Part shown: positions 33,011 to 42,952 of the stretch, in pieces | How positions within the stretch are numbered: position 1 is the stretch's first letter | Layout of the letters: the number at the start of each line of letters is the position of its first letter | NCBI RefSeq assembly: GCF_001680005.1 | Contig: NC_033569.1 | Span: forward strand, 1,364,001 to 1,428,000 | DNA length: 64,000 nucleotides | Reading direction: 5' to 3' | DNA from: Plasmodium coatneyi | Lineage: Eukaryota > Apicomplexa > Aconoidasida > Haemosporida > Plasmodiidae | Made by a program: the position numbers and the translations under genes | The notes under the pieces: model-generated | Told to the model about the DNA's origin: nothing | Databases searched by the model: none | The model's input: only the letters and a program-made list of their open reading frames with translations

Positions 33011-33076
33011 TTGGGCGTTCACCTGGTAGGAGTCAGGTGTGACGTTGTGTAGGCGCTTCCCAGCTTGACGGCAAAA

Positions 33077-34810
33077 ATGAACGGACAAGTGAAAAGCGGG
33101 CAGGGGCGGCGGGCTAGCCCCTCCAAGGTGGAGAGAGTCACGAACAGCGAAGCGGAAAAGAAGGAGTTCTGCCTCTTCTACATCTGCGAATTGCTCAACA
33201 CGATTTATTCCACGTATAAAAATAGCAAACCCATTTACGTGCATTTTGTTTGCTCCAAGGAGCGAGGGAGTGAAAGCGAAGGAGAGAGCGAACGTTCAAG
33301 CGGCAGCAAAAGTGGAAGCAAACGTGAAAGTATATTCGAACGAAAAAGTCAAAATAGAACCATTTCCGGGAGGAAAGGTTTCCATTACACCCCCAACTCG
33401 GTGCTGGAACAATATTTCCCCGACTATTTTAAAAACGTGCACTTCCTCTGTGCACACTATGCTATGTGGGCAAATCAGCCAAGTAATGATGAAAGCAAAG
33501 GGGATTCCCCTAGCAGAGGCAACCTGAACGATGGATCGAACAAACAAAAAAGAAGAGGCAGCATCACCGACAATCCTGGTGATCAAAGTAAATCAACTTA
33601 CCGAAAGGAACAGACCTTTTACTTTATTTTCACCTTTTACATGGAGCCAAATTTTTTATGGGAAGAAATAAATATACCTATATTTCACGACAGGGGCTAT
33701 ATCGATTGCAAGTTTGACTGCGTCAGCAATTTTATGAAATTGAATGACGGGGTGAATGTGATAAACCGGATCAAGTTGCGGGCACACAATCAGACGCTCA
33801 TTCAGTGCATTCGGGGGGGTACAGCAAGCAGTGCCTCCCCCAAGGAATGTGTTCTCAACGGTGGTAATAAAAATACTAGCGTTTTGAATGGAGGTAATAA
33901 CAAAACTAGCCTTTTGAATGGAGTTGATTCCACGAATCAGCCACAGGGAGATGTGCACCTCCTGCCCTTTTTCACCTCAAGTCAATGCTTGCGCAAAAAT
34001 CACCAAGTCTGCCTCACCAGAGTGATCAGCTTTAATGATAAGGGCGTGTACTGTAAGAGGGACGAGGGAGAGGACCTCCCCATTCAGCTGCTGATTCTCG
34101 TTCAAAAGAAGCTGCAGAAAAGGTTAAAGAGCATGGAAAGGGAGGCAGCCCTGCTGTGCTATCTGAGAAGAAGCGAAACGAAGGAGGTAGACCACACACA
34201 GGGGGACTCCACCAAGTTCGTTCTCCCCAAAGAGGACACACCGAAAAGCGGTTCCGATTTTAGTGCCACAATCCGAAGTGATGATCATTCCGACGACACC
34301 CCCCGAAGCAGTGGCAGTAGAAAAGGGGACCTCCATGTGGATCGTCCCAACTCGAACCACTCTCGGGACAACCTTGCGGGGGTCGACTACGATGAGATTC
34401 ACAAGCTCATCAATTCCGCAGAAACGATTTTCAAAAAAAGAATCTCAGACCAGCAGCTGGAGAAATTGCTCCTCCGGATGCGCAGCAGGGGGAATGACCA
34501 CAGTGAGGCAACTCGAGGGAGTCTTTCCCATCTTGCTAACCTCACCAACCTTGCGAACGTGGCGAATATTAACAAGCTAGCCAACGTAGCAAAGATTAGC
34601 AGTATTCCTAACCTGGGCACCCCTGATAGGGGTCTCTCACCCAGCAGAGCGAACTTCCCAAAGGATGAAGCCGTGGATGTCCACTTAGGCCTCGAAGACT
34701 ATTATGAATTTGTTCGCTCTGGTAAAAATGAATTAAACAACACGTTGCGAGACTCTTGGAAGCTCGGTATTGATGTTAGCAAGACGAGCAAAAAGAACAA
34801 ATTTGCGTGA
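33077..34810 (+). CDS. Charged conserved Plasmodium protein, unknown function
   Basis: A single-exon protein of 577 aa starting at ATG 33077, the first ATG in frame. The N-terminal part has a folded-looking region (EFCLFYICELLNTIYSTYKN; later YFIFTFYMEPNFLW and LTRVISFNDKGVYC) broken by Ser/Glu/Lys inserts. Near residues 256-280 there is a short repeat with LNGGNKN, LNGGNNK and LNGVD units. Near 490-515 a Leu/Asn/Ala-rich helical repeat occurs (NLTNLANVANINKLANVAKI). A final motif DYYEFVRSGKNELNNTLRDS looks conserved. There is no signal peptide or membrane segment. The family is not recognised; repeats and inserts suggest a large disordered share with one small globular domain. Confidence 0.82.
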   Translation: MNGQVKSGQGRRASPSKVERVTNSEAEKKEFCLFYICELLNTIYSTYKNSKPIYVHFVCSKERGSESEGESERSSGSKSGSKRESIFERKSQNRTISGRKGFHYTPNSVLEQYFPDYFKNVHFLCAHYAMWANQPSNDESKGDSPSRGNLNDGSNKQKRRGSITDNPGDQSKSTYRKEQTFYFIFTFYMEPNFLWEEINIPIFHDRGYIDCKFDCVSNFMKLNDGVNVINRIKLRAHNQTLIQCIRGGTASSASPKECVLNGGNKNTSVLNGGNNKTSLLNGVDSTNQPQGDVHLLPFFTSSQCLRKNHQVCLTRVISFNDKGVYCKRDEGEDLPIQLLILVQKKLQKRLKSMEREAALLCYLRRSETKEVDHTQGDSTKFVLPKEDTPKSGSDFSATIRSDDHSDDTPRSSGSRKGDLHVDRPNSNHSRDNLAGVDYDEIHKLINSAETIFKKRISDQQLEKLLLRMRSRGNDHSEATRGSLSHLANLTNLANVANINKLANVAKISSIPNLGTPDRGLSPSRANFPKDEAVDVHLGLEDYYEFVRSGKNELNNTLRDSWKLGIDVSKTSKKNKFA

Positions 34811-35686
34811 CATGTGTGTGAAACTTTTTTTTTTATATATTTTTTTATCGACGATACAACATTATATGTACATTCCGCGTTTTGCGCTATCCGTGCGAAA
34901 AATTATGCCAGACAGGGGTGTTTTGTGTGCACACAAACTCCCCTCCGTTTTACCTGAACGGTGCAAGGTCAGCCATTAGCGGCCTTTCCTGCGTCTATTG
35001 CTGCGTCTCTTGTTCCGCTTTTTGCTGCGCTTTTTGCTGCGCTTTTTGCCGCCCTGCTCTGATGCTCTACAGTTTTATTCTCTTACGTCTTTGCAACACG
35101 GTCGCTGTCTGTCGTTGTTAGTGGTTGTGGTTGGTTCGCTTGACGCGGGTTGGGTGAAATACTCCACAGCTCTACACGAACAACTGCACAATTGTGTGAA
35201 TAAACGCGCACTTTACAAAATCACTCATGTGTACAGAAAAAAAAAACAAAAAAAGGAAAAACAATCTACTGAATTAGTGAGTGAATTAATTTTACAAAAA
35301 TAACAATTTGGTAAAAGCTCATGTGTCACTGTATATGGGAATATGCTCACATGTGAGGGTAACTATGAAAAGGTAAAAACTTGGAAAAAAAAAAAAAAAA
35401 AAATAATAGCTAGCTGGCTAGCTGTATGAATCGTTCAGGTGAAAAAAAAAAAAAAAATTACTTGTACATGTGTGCACGTGCCATATATTTTACTCCTGCA
35501 CGGGTATAAGCGTCACTCATTTGGTTCGCATGGGTCGGCATGCTGCTTCTCGCCGTGGTGAAAAAGGGGCGTACTTGTGGCAACGCCGGTTGCAAAGAAG
35601 GGTGCGTTCAGTAGCGATGCAGCGAATTGAGCGAAATGTCATCTCACCGCATGTTATCACATGTTATCACATGTTTTCACATGTTT
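34811..35686. other. Convergent spacer
   Basis: 0.9 kb between the charged protein gene and the second HAD gene. It contains a repeated GCGCTTTTTGCT unit near 35012-35052, poly(A) at 35385-35402 and 35443-35457, a TAGC-rich tract at 35407-35424, and 10-bp repeats at its right end. Confidence 0.5.
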
Positions 35687-35690
35687 TCAC
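35651..35690. repeat. 10-bp tandem repeat, four copies, at the end of the HAD gene
   Basis: Two copies of ATGTTATCAC then two of ATGTTTTCAC. The last copy overlaps the stop codon of the second HAD gene (stop at 35687-35689), so the repeat lies in its 3' UTR. Confidence 0.85.
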
Positions 35691-36694
35691 ATGTGTCTAC
35701 CCGCGATGACCCTGAAGATAATATTAGCCACGGCGTTCTCGTTGTTCGTCTTGGTGCTAATGCATCGGGCGACCTTCAACGCAGGTTTGGTGGAGCCCTT
35801 CACGACGACGGAGTAGCCTGTGGAAGCAAGCATCTCCAGATCGTTGTTATCATTTCCAATGGACAAAATATGATTCAATGGAATGTCATAAAATTGAGCA
35901 TACAGTTGAATGGTCTGTATTTTCGATGTATTAATAGGAGAGAGAACAATCTTTTTCTTATGGGGAGGCACGTAAATCTTAAATCTGTTTTCCAACTCGT
36001 GAAATAATTCCGTGTGCAGGTCCTTAAGTGGTTCCTGTTCAGGATAAATTTTTTCATAAATTTCGATAGACACAATGTCACCTATCATGACTATGTCCTT
36101 CACATGGGTTAGCAAAACTGCATTCTGTCTATTGTCCAAGGAGTTGGTAGGTCTTGCATTTGTTCCTACATCATCCCTCAGGCCACATACCGCATAGTGC
36201 TTCTTAAACTCTGGCTCGTCGTTAAAGACATACACAACATTGGGTGTTATAAAGACGGCATTTTTCAATGCATTGTGTGAGGACAAAGCGAATAGAATAA
36301 ATTCTATATCGATCATGTTAAATTTTCTATACACATAATCTACTCCTTTGATATTCAGGTAAGCTCCATGAGAGTACACTCCATCCATTTTTTCTATTTC
36401 GTATGTGTCCTTTTGCTTCTCTGTAAACATTCTCATAGAAAAATTGTGCAATCTGCCTGTTGCCAGAATAACCTTAATACCTAATCGCTTGGCTGATTCT
36501 ATGGCATTTAAATTCTCGTCACTTATTTTGCTATTATCATCGGCAAGTGTACCATCAATATCGATGGCTATTAGCTTTACCGAATTTCTTTGTAATAAAT
36601 CGTTCAGGCACTCATCGGACTCTTTGTACTTTAGCAGCTCCTGATACTTTTTCTGAATGTACACATTTCTTCTGGAGCCGTTTTTCGGGTGCAA
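35687..36694 (-). CDS. Second HAD-superfamily (Cof-type) hydrolase, 5' end broken or spliced
   Basis: An open frame of 335 codons with HAD motif I DIDGTLADD (nucleophile Asp about 45), motif II ATGRLHNF, a lysine-rich motif III segment HKKKIVLSPINTSK, and motif IV SIGNDNNDLEML. Layout is that of a C2b-cap sugar phosphatase like HAD2 nearby, with a longer cap. No ATG exists in frame before the motif I aspartates; the frame begins just after a T12 run (minus strand) and the first in-frame ATG is after motif II. A separate frame upstream (ATG at 36795) encodes a signal-peptide-like leader and reaches the same T12 run. Either the T run is one base short (or two long) in this assembly, or there is an unusual intron. 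If the leader belongs, the enzyme enters the secretory pathway, unlike HAD2. Confidence 0.85.
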   Translation of the reverse strand: MHPKNGSRRNVYIQKKYQELLKYKESDECLNDLLQRNSVKLIAIDIDGTLADDNSKISDENLNAIESAKRLGIKVILATGRLHNFSMRMFTEKQKDTYEIEKMDGVYSHGAYLNIKGVDYVYRKFNMIDIEFILFALSSHNALKNAVFITPNVVYVFNDEPEFKKHYAVCGLRDDVGTNARPTNSLDNRQNAVLLTHVKDIVMIGDIVSIEIYEKIYPEQEPLKDLHTELFHELENRFKIYVPPHKKKIVLSPINTSKIQTIQLYAQFYDIPLNHILSIGNDNNDLEMLASTGYSVVVKGSTKPALKVARCISTKTNNENAVANIIFRVIAGRHM

Positions 36695-36704
36695 AAAAAA
36701 AAAA

Positions 36705-36795
36705 GCGAATTCTCGATTAGGGCTTCATGCTGACCCAGGAGTACACAGCAGGCCAGGGTTAACAGGGCCAGGCACGTTCTCGCGGGGGTTATCAT
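36705..36795 (-). other. Signal-peptide-like leader for the second HAD gene, other frame
   Basis: From ATG 36795 the minus strand reads MITPARTCLALLTLACCVLL and continues open into the T12 run at 36693-36704. The hydrophobic core and Cys-rich end look like an ER signal peptide. A run of 13 or 10 T would place it in frame with the HAD domain. Confidence 0.6.
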
Positions 36796-37012
36796 CTTGG
36801 CGGGGAGGAGGCCGAATGGGGTAATTTATAGGTGTGTAGAATTATACTAAGTGTAGTTTTCCACTAGGTGTGTTTTTCTACTAAATGTGTTTTTCTACAA
36901 AGTGTGTTTTTAATTAGGGGGAAAAATGCGGCGGAAAAGCCAAGCACAGTGGGGAGTAGCTAAACGGTGAAGGTGAAAAAAAAAAAAAAAAATTCGCCTA
37001 AAAGGGAGTAAA

Positions 37013-37100
37013 AATTAATTTATGTTAATTAAATTAAATAAAAAAAATTAATTATATTAAATTAATTAAATTAAAATAAATTAATTAAATTAAATATAAC
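37013..37100. repeat. A/T-only block of repeated TTAAT/AATTA words
   Basis: Nearly 90 bases contain almost only A and T, arranged as repeated AATTAATT/TTAAATTA words that can pair with themselves. It stands out from the local composition. It may be a promoter spacer or expanding satellite. Confidence 0.75.
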
Positions 37101-38280
37101 GCGATGACGAATGAAAGAAAAATTTGGTCCTGTGAAAATGTACACATTTTTTTTTTTTCCATTTTTAAATTTGAATTGGCCCTTTTAAAATGCATCCCCC
37201 TTGTCGCATGTTTTGCAGAGTACACCCCTACGTTGCGCTGCTCCCCTTCGTTTGTTAATCCTCTGATGCATTCCCTCTGCAAGCTGGTATGCCGAGCGAA
37301 GCCCTGCGTTCTCAGGAAGACCTATATATGTACTTCCTCTGTGTAGGCTGCATGCGATGCCCTGCCTGCTCCCCTTAGCCAGCCCTTGTTTTTTTTTTTA
37401 AAGACGCTGCCTTTAGGAGGCCTCCTCCTCCTTGCGTATGGTGTGCGTGCAGTGTGCTGCGCGCATTCCGTCGAATTTTATCGCATCGCTATAGTGTCAT
37501 CCCCTTACAATCCTTTTTCAATTTTTTTTTGCCTTTTCTGCTGATTGCTTTTTCCTGGCACGATCGGGCATCCTACACTATATATATAAATATATATATA
37601 AATACATATGTGCATGCATTATACACATGCGTCGGAGCAAATAGGGTGTATCCCCTTTGGCCCTTTCCATTTCGGCATGTACTCGGGCAGGAAAGCTTCC
37701 TTCCCTGTTGGGCGAGGAAGAAACACACCTTGTGGCGTAGCAGCATCGCGTCAGCGCGTTATGTGAGGTGTTCCCTAATACGAACTTCGCGGGCTACTGC
37801 AATGAGTGACTAAATTGAAGTCACCCTTTCTTCCCCACCGCTGTGTGCAAAAAAAGGGAAGAAAAACTACTCGTGTGTTAGGGGCTACGTTTCTTTCCAT
37901 TGGCCAAGGGGAGTGCATTTTCACAAAATACATGGCATGCAGCGCGATAAAAAAAAATTAAAGCAACAAAATAAATGACACGCGTAGGAATGCAATTCGA
38001 CAGAGTTGGCGTAGCCATGTCACTTCCAGAAGAGGCATAACCCCCCAATGGAAAAAAGCCCTCCCCCTTCGTGCGAGTAGCTTCCTCCCCTTTAACTCAA
38101 AAAAAAAAAAAAAAAATTAAGCATGCACACAGAGGGGGGGGATAAGGAAAAGGGTACTAAAATTCGAGGCCGCGATGAGGAGTTTATATAAATATATATA
38201 AATAAATGTACACATATAGATATACACAGATATATATATCGGCGTAGCCTTTGGGGGCCCCTCCCAACGTATCGCCTTAC

Positions 38281-38609
38281 CTTTTGTCCGTTTTATCACC
38301 TTCCTACCATCCGCCAGTGAGTAGTGCATGTACACATTTGCTAAAAAAAAAAAAAAAAAAAAAAAAATGTGTAAGTTCTGCTGGATGTAGCGTGAAATTG
38401 AAGTCTCTATGTATTCCACCTCAAACGAATAGCTCAGGTGTGGAAATGCTCGCCACTTTTTCTTTTCTTTTTTTACCACACTGGGGAGTATTTCCATGTG
38501 AGTGAAGCACAAAGCATTGTTCTCGTGCGATAAAATGGTTACACTGTTTTGGCAGATCATCAAGCGTAATTCGTTCTGTGTAATCGTGGGAGGTTTGTTT
38601 TCGCGTCAT
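38281..38609 (-). CDS. Candidate small split gene, 3' end unresolved
   Basis: Exon 38543-38609 starts MTRKQTSHDYTERITLDDLP and ends one base into a codon at a GTAACC donor. After an intron closing in 25 T and AG, exon 38281-38340 gives NVYMHYSLADGRKVIKRTK before a GTAAGG donor. The phases match (1 plus 2) and only this frame of exon 2 is open. A third exon must exist; a plausible acceptor is at about 38051 after an 18-T run, but the end is not resolved. A competing reading in another frame (ATG 38560) runs straight through the T run. The family is not recognised. Confidence 0.35.
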
Positions 38610-38985
38610 GTTGTACTGGTTTACCTTCACCACGTCCAGTCGTTGTTCGAATTTTCCCCCATTTTCCACCGGGGGACATACTTTATATTGTAGGCAAAAG
38701 GCACATGTGCGAATAAAAATTATGAACAGGTCAGGTAAAAATATGTACCCATCTTATGCTTGCAAAAAGAAATGGTGTTGGGAGGGGGGTGCCATTTCTC
38801 CACCAGCGTAATGATTGTTTCCTGTGTTGTCGCATTTTTGAGGTTAATGAAGGAATGAATGGTCTATAACGTGGGGTTACCAGGGAATACCGTTTTATCA
38901 GTTATATGTGCTCCGTTTCCATCTGGTGTGTGACGTGCGCAAAAGGCTTCGCACTTATCTGTGGCTAGCCAAAAAAAAAAAAAGG

Positions 38986-39017
<32 letters not shown>

Positions 39018-39195
39018 CAATGGAGGAGTCGTAAAAGCGGAACAACGAAAGAGGAACGAAAAGGGCGCACCGGTCAGGCAAACCGATCTGGTTTTCCATC
39101 CGTCGTTGCGCAGCAAAGAGGCCCTACGTAGGGCGTTGTGCCGCATCACACGACGTTGCTTCGCATCATGAAGTCATCGCTATTTTGACAGCACG

Positions 39196-41796
39196 ATGAA
39201 GGGCTCCCCGCTCGTGCTGTGTGCCCAAAGGAGGTTCCTCCGCGTGTACAACTTTTTCATCTGTGTGAGGAAGGGCGGGGAGGCCACGCTGATCAAGGAT
39301 ATCAAGCAGCGCTACGTGAGGGAAGTAACAAAATATGAAGCGCAGAAAAAGAACGTTGCGGAACAAAAAAATGAAAAAGGAAAAAAAGAAAAACATTTAG
39401 TTCGATTAGGCAAATGCAATGGGGGGGTGCAAATTAAATGCTCCCCATCGCTTATTTATTTGCTGTCATTAAAATGTGGTTATGTAGAAAGCATATGGCT
39501 GAACGTTTCGAAGAATGCCTCCTGCACTTCCTTGGTCACCCTGGAAGAGATTATCAGAAGGATCCCTTGGGATTCCTACATTTCTCCAAACCATTTGGAG
39601 GACATCCCGTTGAAAGTCACTTCGCGAAAGTCGAAGCTCTTTGATGTTGCCGACATTGGACGTGCAGTACGTGTGCGATTAAATGAGTTCGTTAGGTCAT
39701 ACAGAGGGGGTCACATCACAGGACAGCCGTTTCCATCTCCAGACGCATGTCTGCTAACCCCCCCCTTGGAGGACCCCCCTCCGGGTGAACACACACACGA
39801 AACGAATGTGGAAAACGAAAACGAAAGGACAAAAAAAAACACATGGAATTTATTAGCTGTTCATATTGAAAATAACCTATGCAATGTGGACATCAAATTT
39901 ACGGGCAAATTGTCTCCTCGGTTTTATCAGTACTGTCATGTGGACGACCAGCTAGCCAGTGTACCCAATTACAACAAATGCGACGATCTGAATTTCCATT
40001 CGCTCTTCAATAAAGACTTACATATCGGTGATGATCAGATTAAGAGTATCGTCACGGAGAACGTCCCATTTTGGTCCATTTTTGAGGAAAAAAAAAAAAT
40101 TCAACTGAGTGATGAAAATGGCCTCTCTGGGGAGGACAAGGAACACTATTATAAGTACAGCTATTTTGGGGATGTCCTGAAAAGGGATTCACCAGACCGT
40201 CTGACCAGTGCCAATGAAGTGGAACCACCAGGGGAAAAATACCCTCGTGAGGAAAAACCCACGAAGAAAGAGTACACCCCTGACACGGTAACACACAACA
40301 TTGAGAAAGACAAAAGGGAAAATCAGAACCACCGAAATGAGGCAAACCCAAACAGTACACTTGGCATACCCCACACCGACAACGAACGTGTGGTGAACTA
40401 CCTGCGCGATATGGAAATAAAAAGGATGAACCATCAGAATAACAATTTCTTTTTAAGTGACGACTGCTACGACGCAGCTAGCTGTATATATTCGCTAGCT
40501 GTGCAAAAATGTCTAAAAAATCAGAAGCATGTAAAACTCATTTGGGACCCCTTCTGCTCCAATGGGAACATCATCTTCGAGTTGTTGTTTTATTTTCTTC
40601 GCATTCCAATTTATAGTGACCAGCAAATTTTACCCTTCATGAATTTGAAAATATATGACCAGCAAGAATTTCTACGAATCTATCGATACGTTTTGGACAA
40701 CCCAGATGGTGCACAGAACCACCAGGTGCAGTTACTCGGTACCGACAGTCGGAGCATTATGATTGCCCAGTGTAAGAAGAACCTAGTCAGGTGTGCATTG
40801 TACTATAAAGACATTTTTGAAAAAGTGCAGCAAAATAAAAGGTGTGCCTATCGAGGCAGTTTTACTGACGAAGCGGACCCCTCCCCTTCTTCACGTGGAA
40901 GTTACTTGAGTAGAAATTCATTTTTAGGTGGTGCGCTCAGGGACCATGTGATGGGTGAAGAGGAGGAAGAGGACGATCAGGTGGATGTGACGGGTGAGAG
41001 TTTTGCACCCCCCTTTGATGAAGTTGCAGAACGGAGTTACGTGCGAGATATGGACACGCTGCGCAGGTTGGAGGAGTCTCCAAGGGGGGGATTACGCAGA
41101 AATGGTACCCCATCAGAAACAACCCCACCTGAAGCAACCCCATCAGAAACAACCCCATCAGAAACAACCCCATCAGAAGCACCCCCATCCGTAATAACCG
41201 CCCCCGATTTGCACACCACGTCTGTATCCACCACGGAGGACCGAAAGTACAACTTGGAGTTCCCCTTGGATGTATCCTTTCACAAGGCCCACTTTTTCAA
41301 CGTCGCCCCGTTTGTAAAGGACGCTATAATTATAACAAAAATTCCCCACTTCAGTTTTGTAAAGGTAAGTGGGAAAGAAGAGAGGCATGTCACGTTTCTG
41401 TAAATCCCCCTCACTGTGTTGTTCTTTTTTTTTTTTCCTTTCTTTTTCATTCCGCGCGGAAACATTATGCATGCCCATCCCCACACACACCTTACCTGTC
41501 CCCCGCAGGAACTCGGAGTCAACAAAAAAACCTTCACCCTGTACGAACAGTTCGAGCAGATGCTAAGCTCAAGAAGTGACTGGAAGGGAGTATATGTCCT
41601 CATCAGAAATCAGGTCTTTTTAAAAAAGTCCAAATTGGAGTGGAACAAAATGCTGTCCTTAAGGGACTCCAAGGGTAGGCACTTAACGTTACTCAGTTGG
41701 ACGGGGAGAAAAAAGAATTTATATTCTTTTGCAACGGAGGACGACAAACTGAGGGAGCTAGAACGGTTTAGTGAAAGTCTCACCTTTGAGGCGTAG
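39196..41796 (+). CDS. RNA methyltransferase-like protein (RlmL/THUMP-type), two exons
   Basis: Exons 39196-41364 and 41509-41796 join in phase to 818 aa. The N-terminal 150 residues resemble THUMP-type RNA-binding methyltransferases (QRRFLRVYNFFICVRKGGEA; SLKCGYVESIWLNVS). At residue 451 the SAM-binding motif DPFCSNGNIIFELL matches the DPxCGSGT loop, and LLGTDSRSIMIAQCKKN matches the following acidic strand. Where bacterial RlmL has the catalytic NPPYG, this protein has ITKIPHFSFVKELGV, so the active-site motif is lost or replaced. The C-terminus (YEQFEQML, GVYVLIRNQ, LYSF) still follows RlmL. An acidic insert and a TPSETTPSE repeat (residues about 635-665) lie between. It would bind rRNA or tRNA; catalysis is uncertain. 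Confidence 0.72.
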
Positions 41797-42456
41797 CCCG
41801 TCTGGAGGGGGAAGAAACTTTCCTTATGTTGGCAATAAGGTGGACTACACAGCATTGTGTCCTTCCCCCCCTATCAGAGGCTTTTAAAACTGCTCTGCCT
41901 ATATTCTCACCGATGGAGTATAGTGGCACGTTTTCAACAGTTGCTCCCTTTGTGTGGCGTGCCAATTCGCCGTCCTGTGTGTAAATGCAGGGATGCATTT
42001 TTTTTTTTTTTCCACGAAGAGGGGATTGCATACGGACGTGAAGGGACGATTTCTGCGTTTGTTCTCCATTCCAGTGGATGCATCATCCCCATTCGTGTCA
42101 TTACTTTTTTTTTGTGTTTTAACTCCCCGCAATATTTGCAAAGGTAATTTGTGTTAACTAGGAGGTGTTGTCAACTCATTCGTCAATGTTACGTTAAAAG
42201 TTTTTAAAAATTTGTTTGCACATTTTTTGGTGATTAACTCGTTGCGGCTTCGCTTATCCGATGTGCAAATCGTTTCGGTAAAGGAAAGAAGAATGGGGAA
42301 CTCCCCATCGGCCAAGTAGAATACACCTTTTTGGCCATTCACGCCACCACTTTCTGCCTTCAGCGATGGGCTAGCCAAAATGAAAATTATTGACCAATCA
42401 GGTGAAAATTAGGAGTTTAAAAAAAAAAAAATACTAAGTAGCCATTCTTTCATACT

Positions 42457-42805
42457 TCACGTTTCGCTCGTGAGGGTTCCCCACTCGTAGCAGTAACATA
42501 AATCTCCATTCCTTTGGAGGCACTTCGCCTGGCTTATTTTAACCGGGTTTGTTCCACGTATTGCAAAGTTCATTCCCTTCCACCAGTGCCTGCCGAAAGA
42601 GCGAAAAATCACCTGCACATGTTCATACACGTTTGCCACATGAGCAGTCCACGAAAAAAAATGCAAACAATGAGAACAGGCGAAAGTCGCCCAACTGTGT
42701 GAAGTTGAAAGAATTGTGTAGATAATTTTTGTGCAGTGTCCCGGGGTACTGAAGTGTTGCAACAGTGGACGCCAAAAGATGGGAGGCAAAACTAGTGTGC
42801 AGCAT
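42457..42805 (-). CDS. Candidate small two-exon gene, unknown function
   Basis: Exon 42696-42805 starts MLHTSFASHLLASTVATLQY and ends two bases into a codon at a GTTGGG donor. A 106-bp intron ends CGCTCTTTCGGCAG, and exon 42457-42589 continues HWWKGMNFAIRGTNPVKISQ and on to a Cys/Tyr-rich tail before TGA. The join is in phase and gives 80 aa. The start looks like a mitochondrial presequence. The donor is weak and no family is recognised, so this may be chance. Confidence 0.25.
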
Positions 42806-42899
42806 TTACAGCGTGAATGAAGGAAGCGGGGTTGCCTCAAGAGGAAAAGAAGAAAAAAAAGCAACGTACCACCACACCGCTGTGCAGTGCAACTGCCGA

Positions 42900-42941
42900 G
42901 TAACCAACGCTGTCACCGTTGAGTGGCCCCTCCCCAAGGGA
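42900..42941 (+). repeat. 39-bp element, copy B, in the 5' leader of the secreted 594-aa gene
   Basis: The core 42910-42938 is identical over 29 bases to the minus strand at 29838-29866, and the flanks extend the match to about 39 bases. It ends 12-15 bases before the start codon at 42953 and could encode the same VTVEWPLPK words if read in the open frame here. Confidence 0.85.
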
Positions 42942-42952
42942 ACACACAAAAA

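Larger units (their letters stand above)
30163..33076. other. Spacer with a candidate minus-strand gene
   Basis: 2.9 kb between the 75-aa gene and the charged plus-strand protein. Apart from the three-exon gene proposed at 31287-32425, it holds poly(A) at about 30889-30909, poly(T) near 31003-31023, T-rich low complexity at 32513-32640 and an 18-19-bp tandem repeat at 32954-33010. Other open frames are not convincing. Confidence 0.5.
36796..39195. other. Divergent spacer with AT-only block
   Basis: 2.4 kb between the second HAD gene and the methyltransferase-like gene. It holds an 80-90-bp A/T-only block at about 37013-37100, TATATA tracts near 37580-37605 and 38180-38240, poly(A) at 38099-38116, 38343-38367 and 38970-39011, and a candidate small split gene on the minus strand (38281-38609). 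Confidence 0.5.
41797..42952. other. Spacer upstream of the secreted 594-aa gene
   Basis: 1.15 kb containing poly(T) at about 42000-42011, poly(A) at 42421-42431, a candidate minus-strand split gene (42457-42805) and the second copy of the 39-bp element at its right end. Confidence 0.5.

Noticed and set aside
35407..35424. TAGC-rich tract as an AP2-O site
   Set aside because: It lies between two gene 3' ends, so a promoter role is unlikely.
38117..38560. A minus-strand frame reading through the 25-T run as poly-Phe
   Set aside because: An intron ending in T25-AG with matching exon phases explains the DNA better than a poly-Phe protein.
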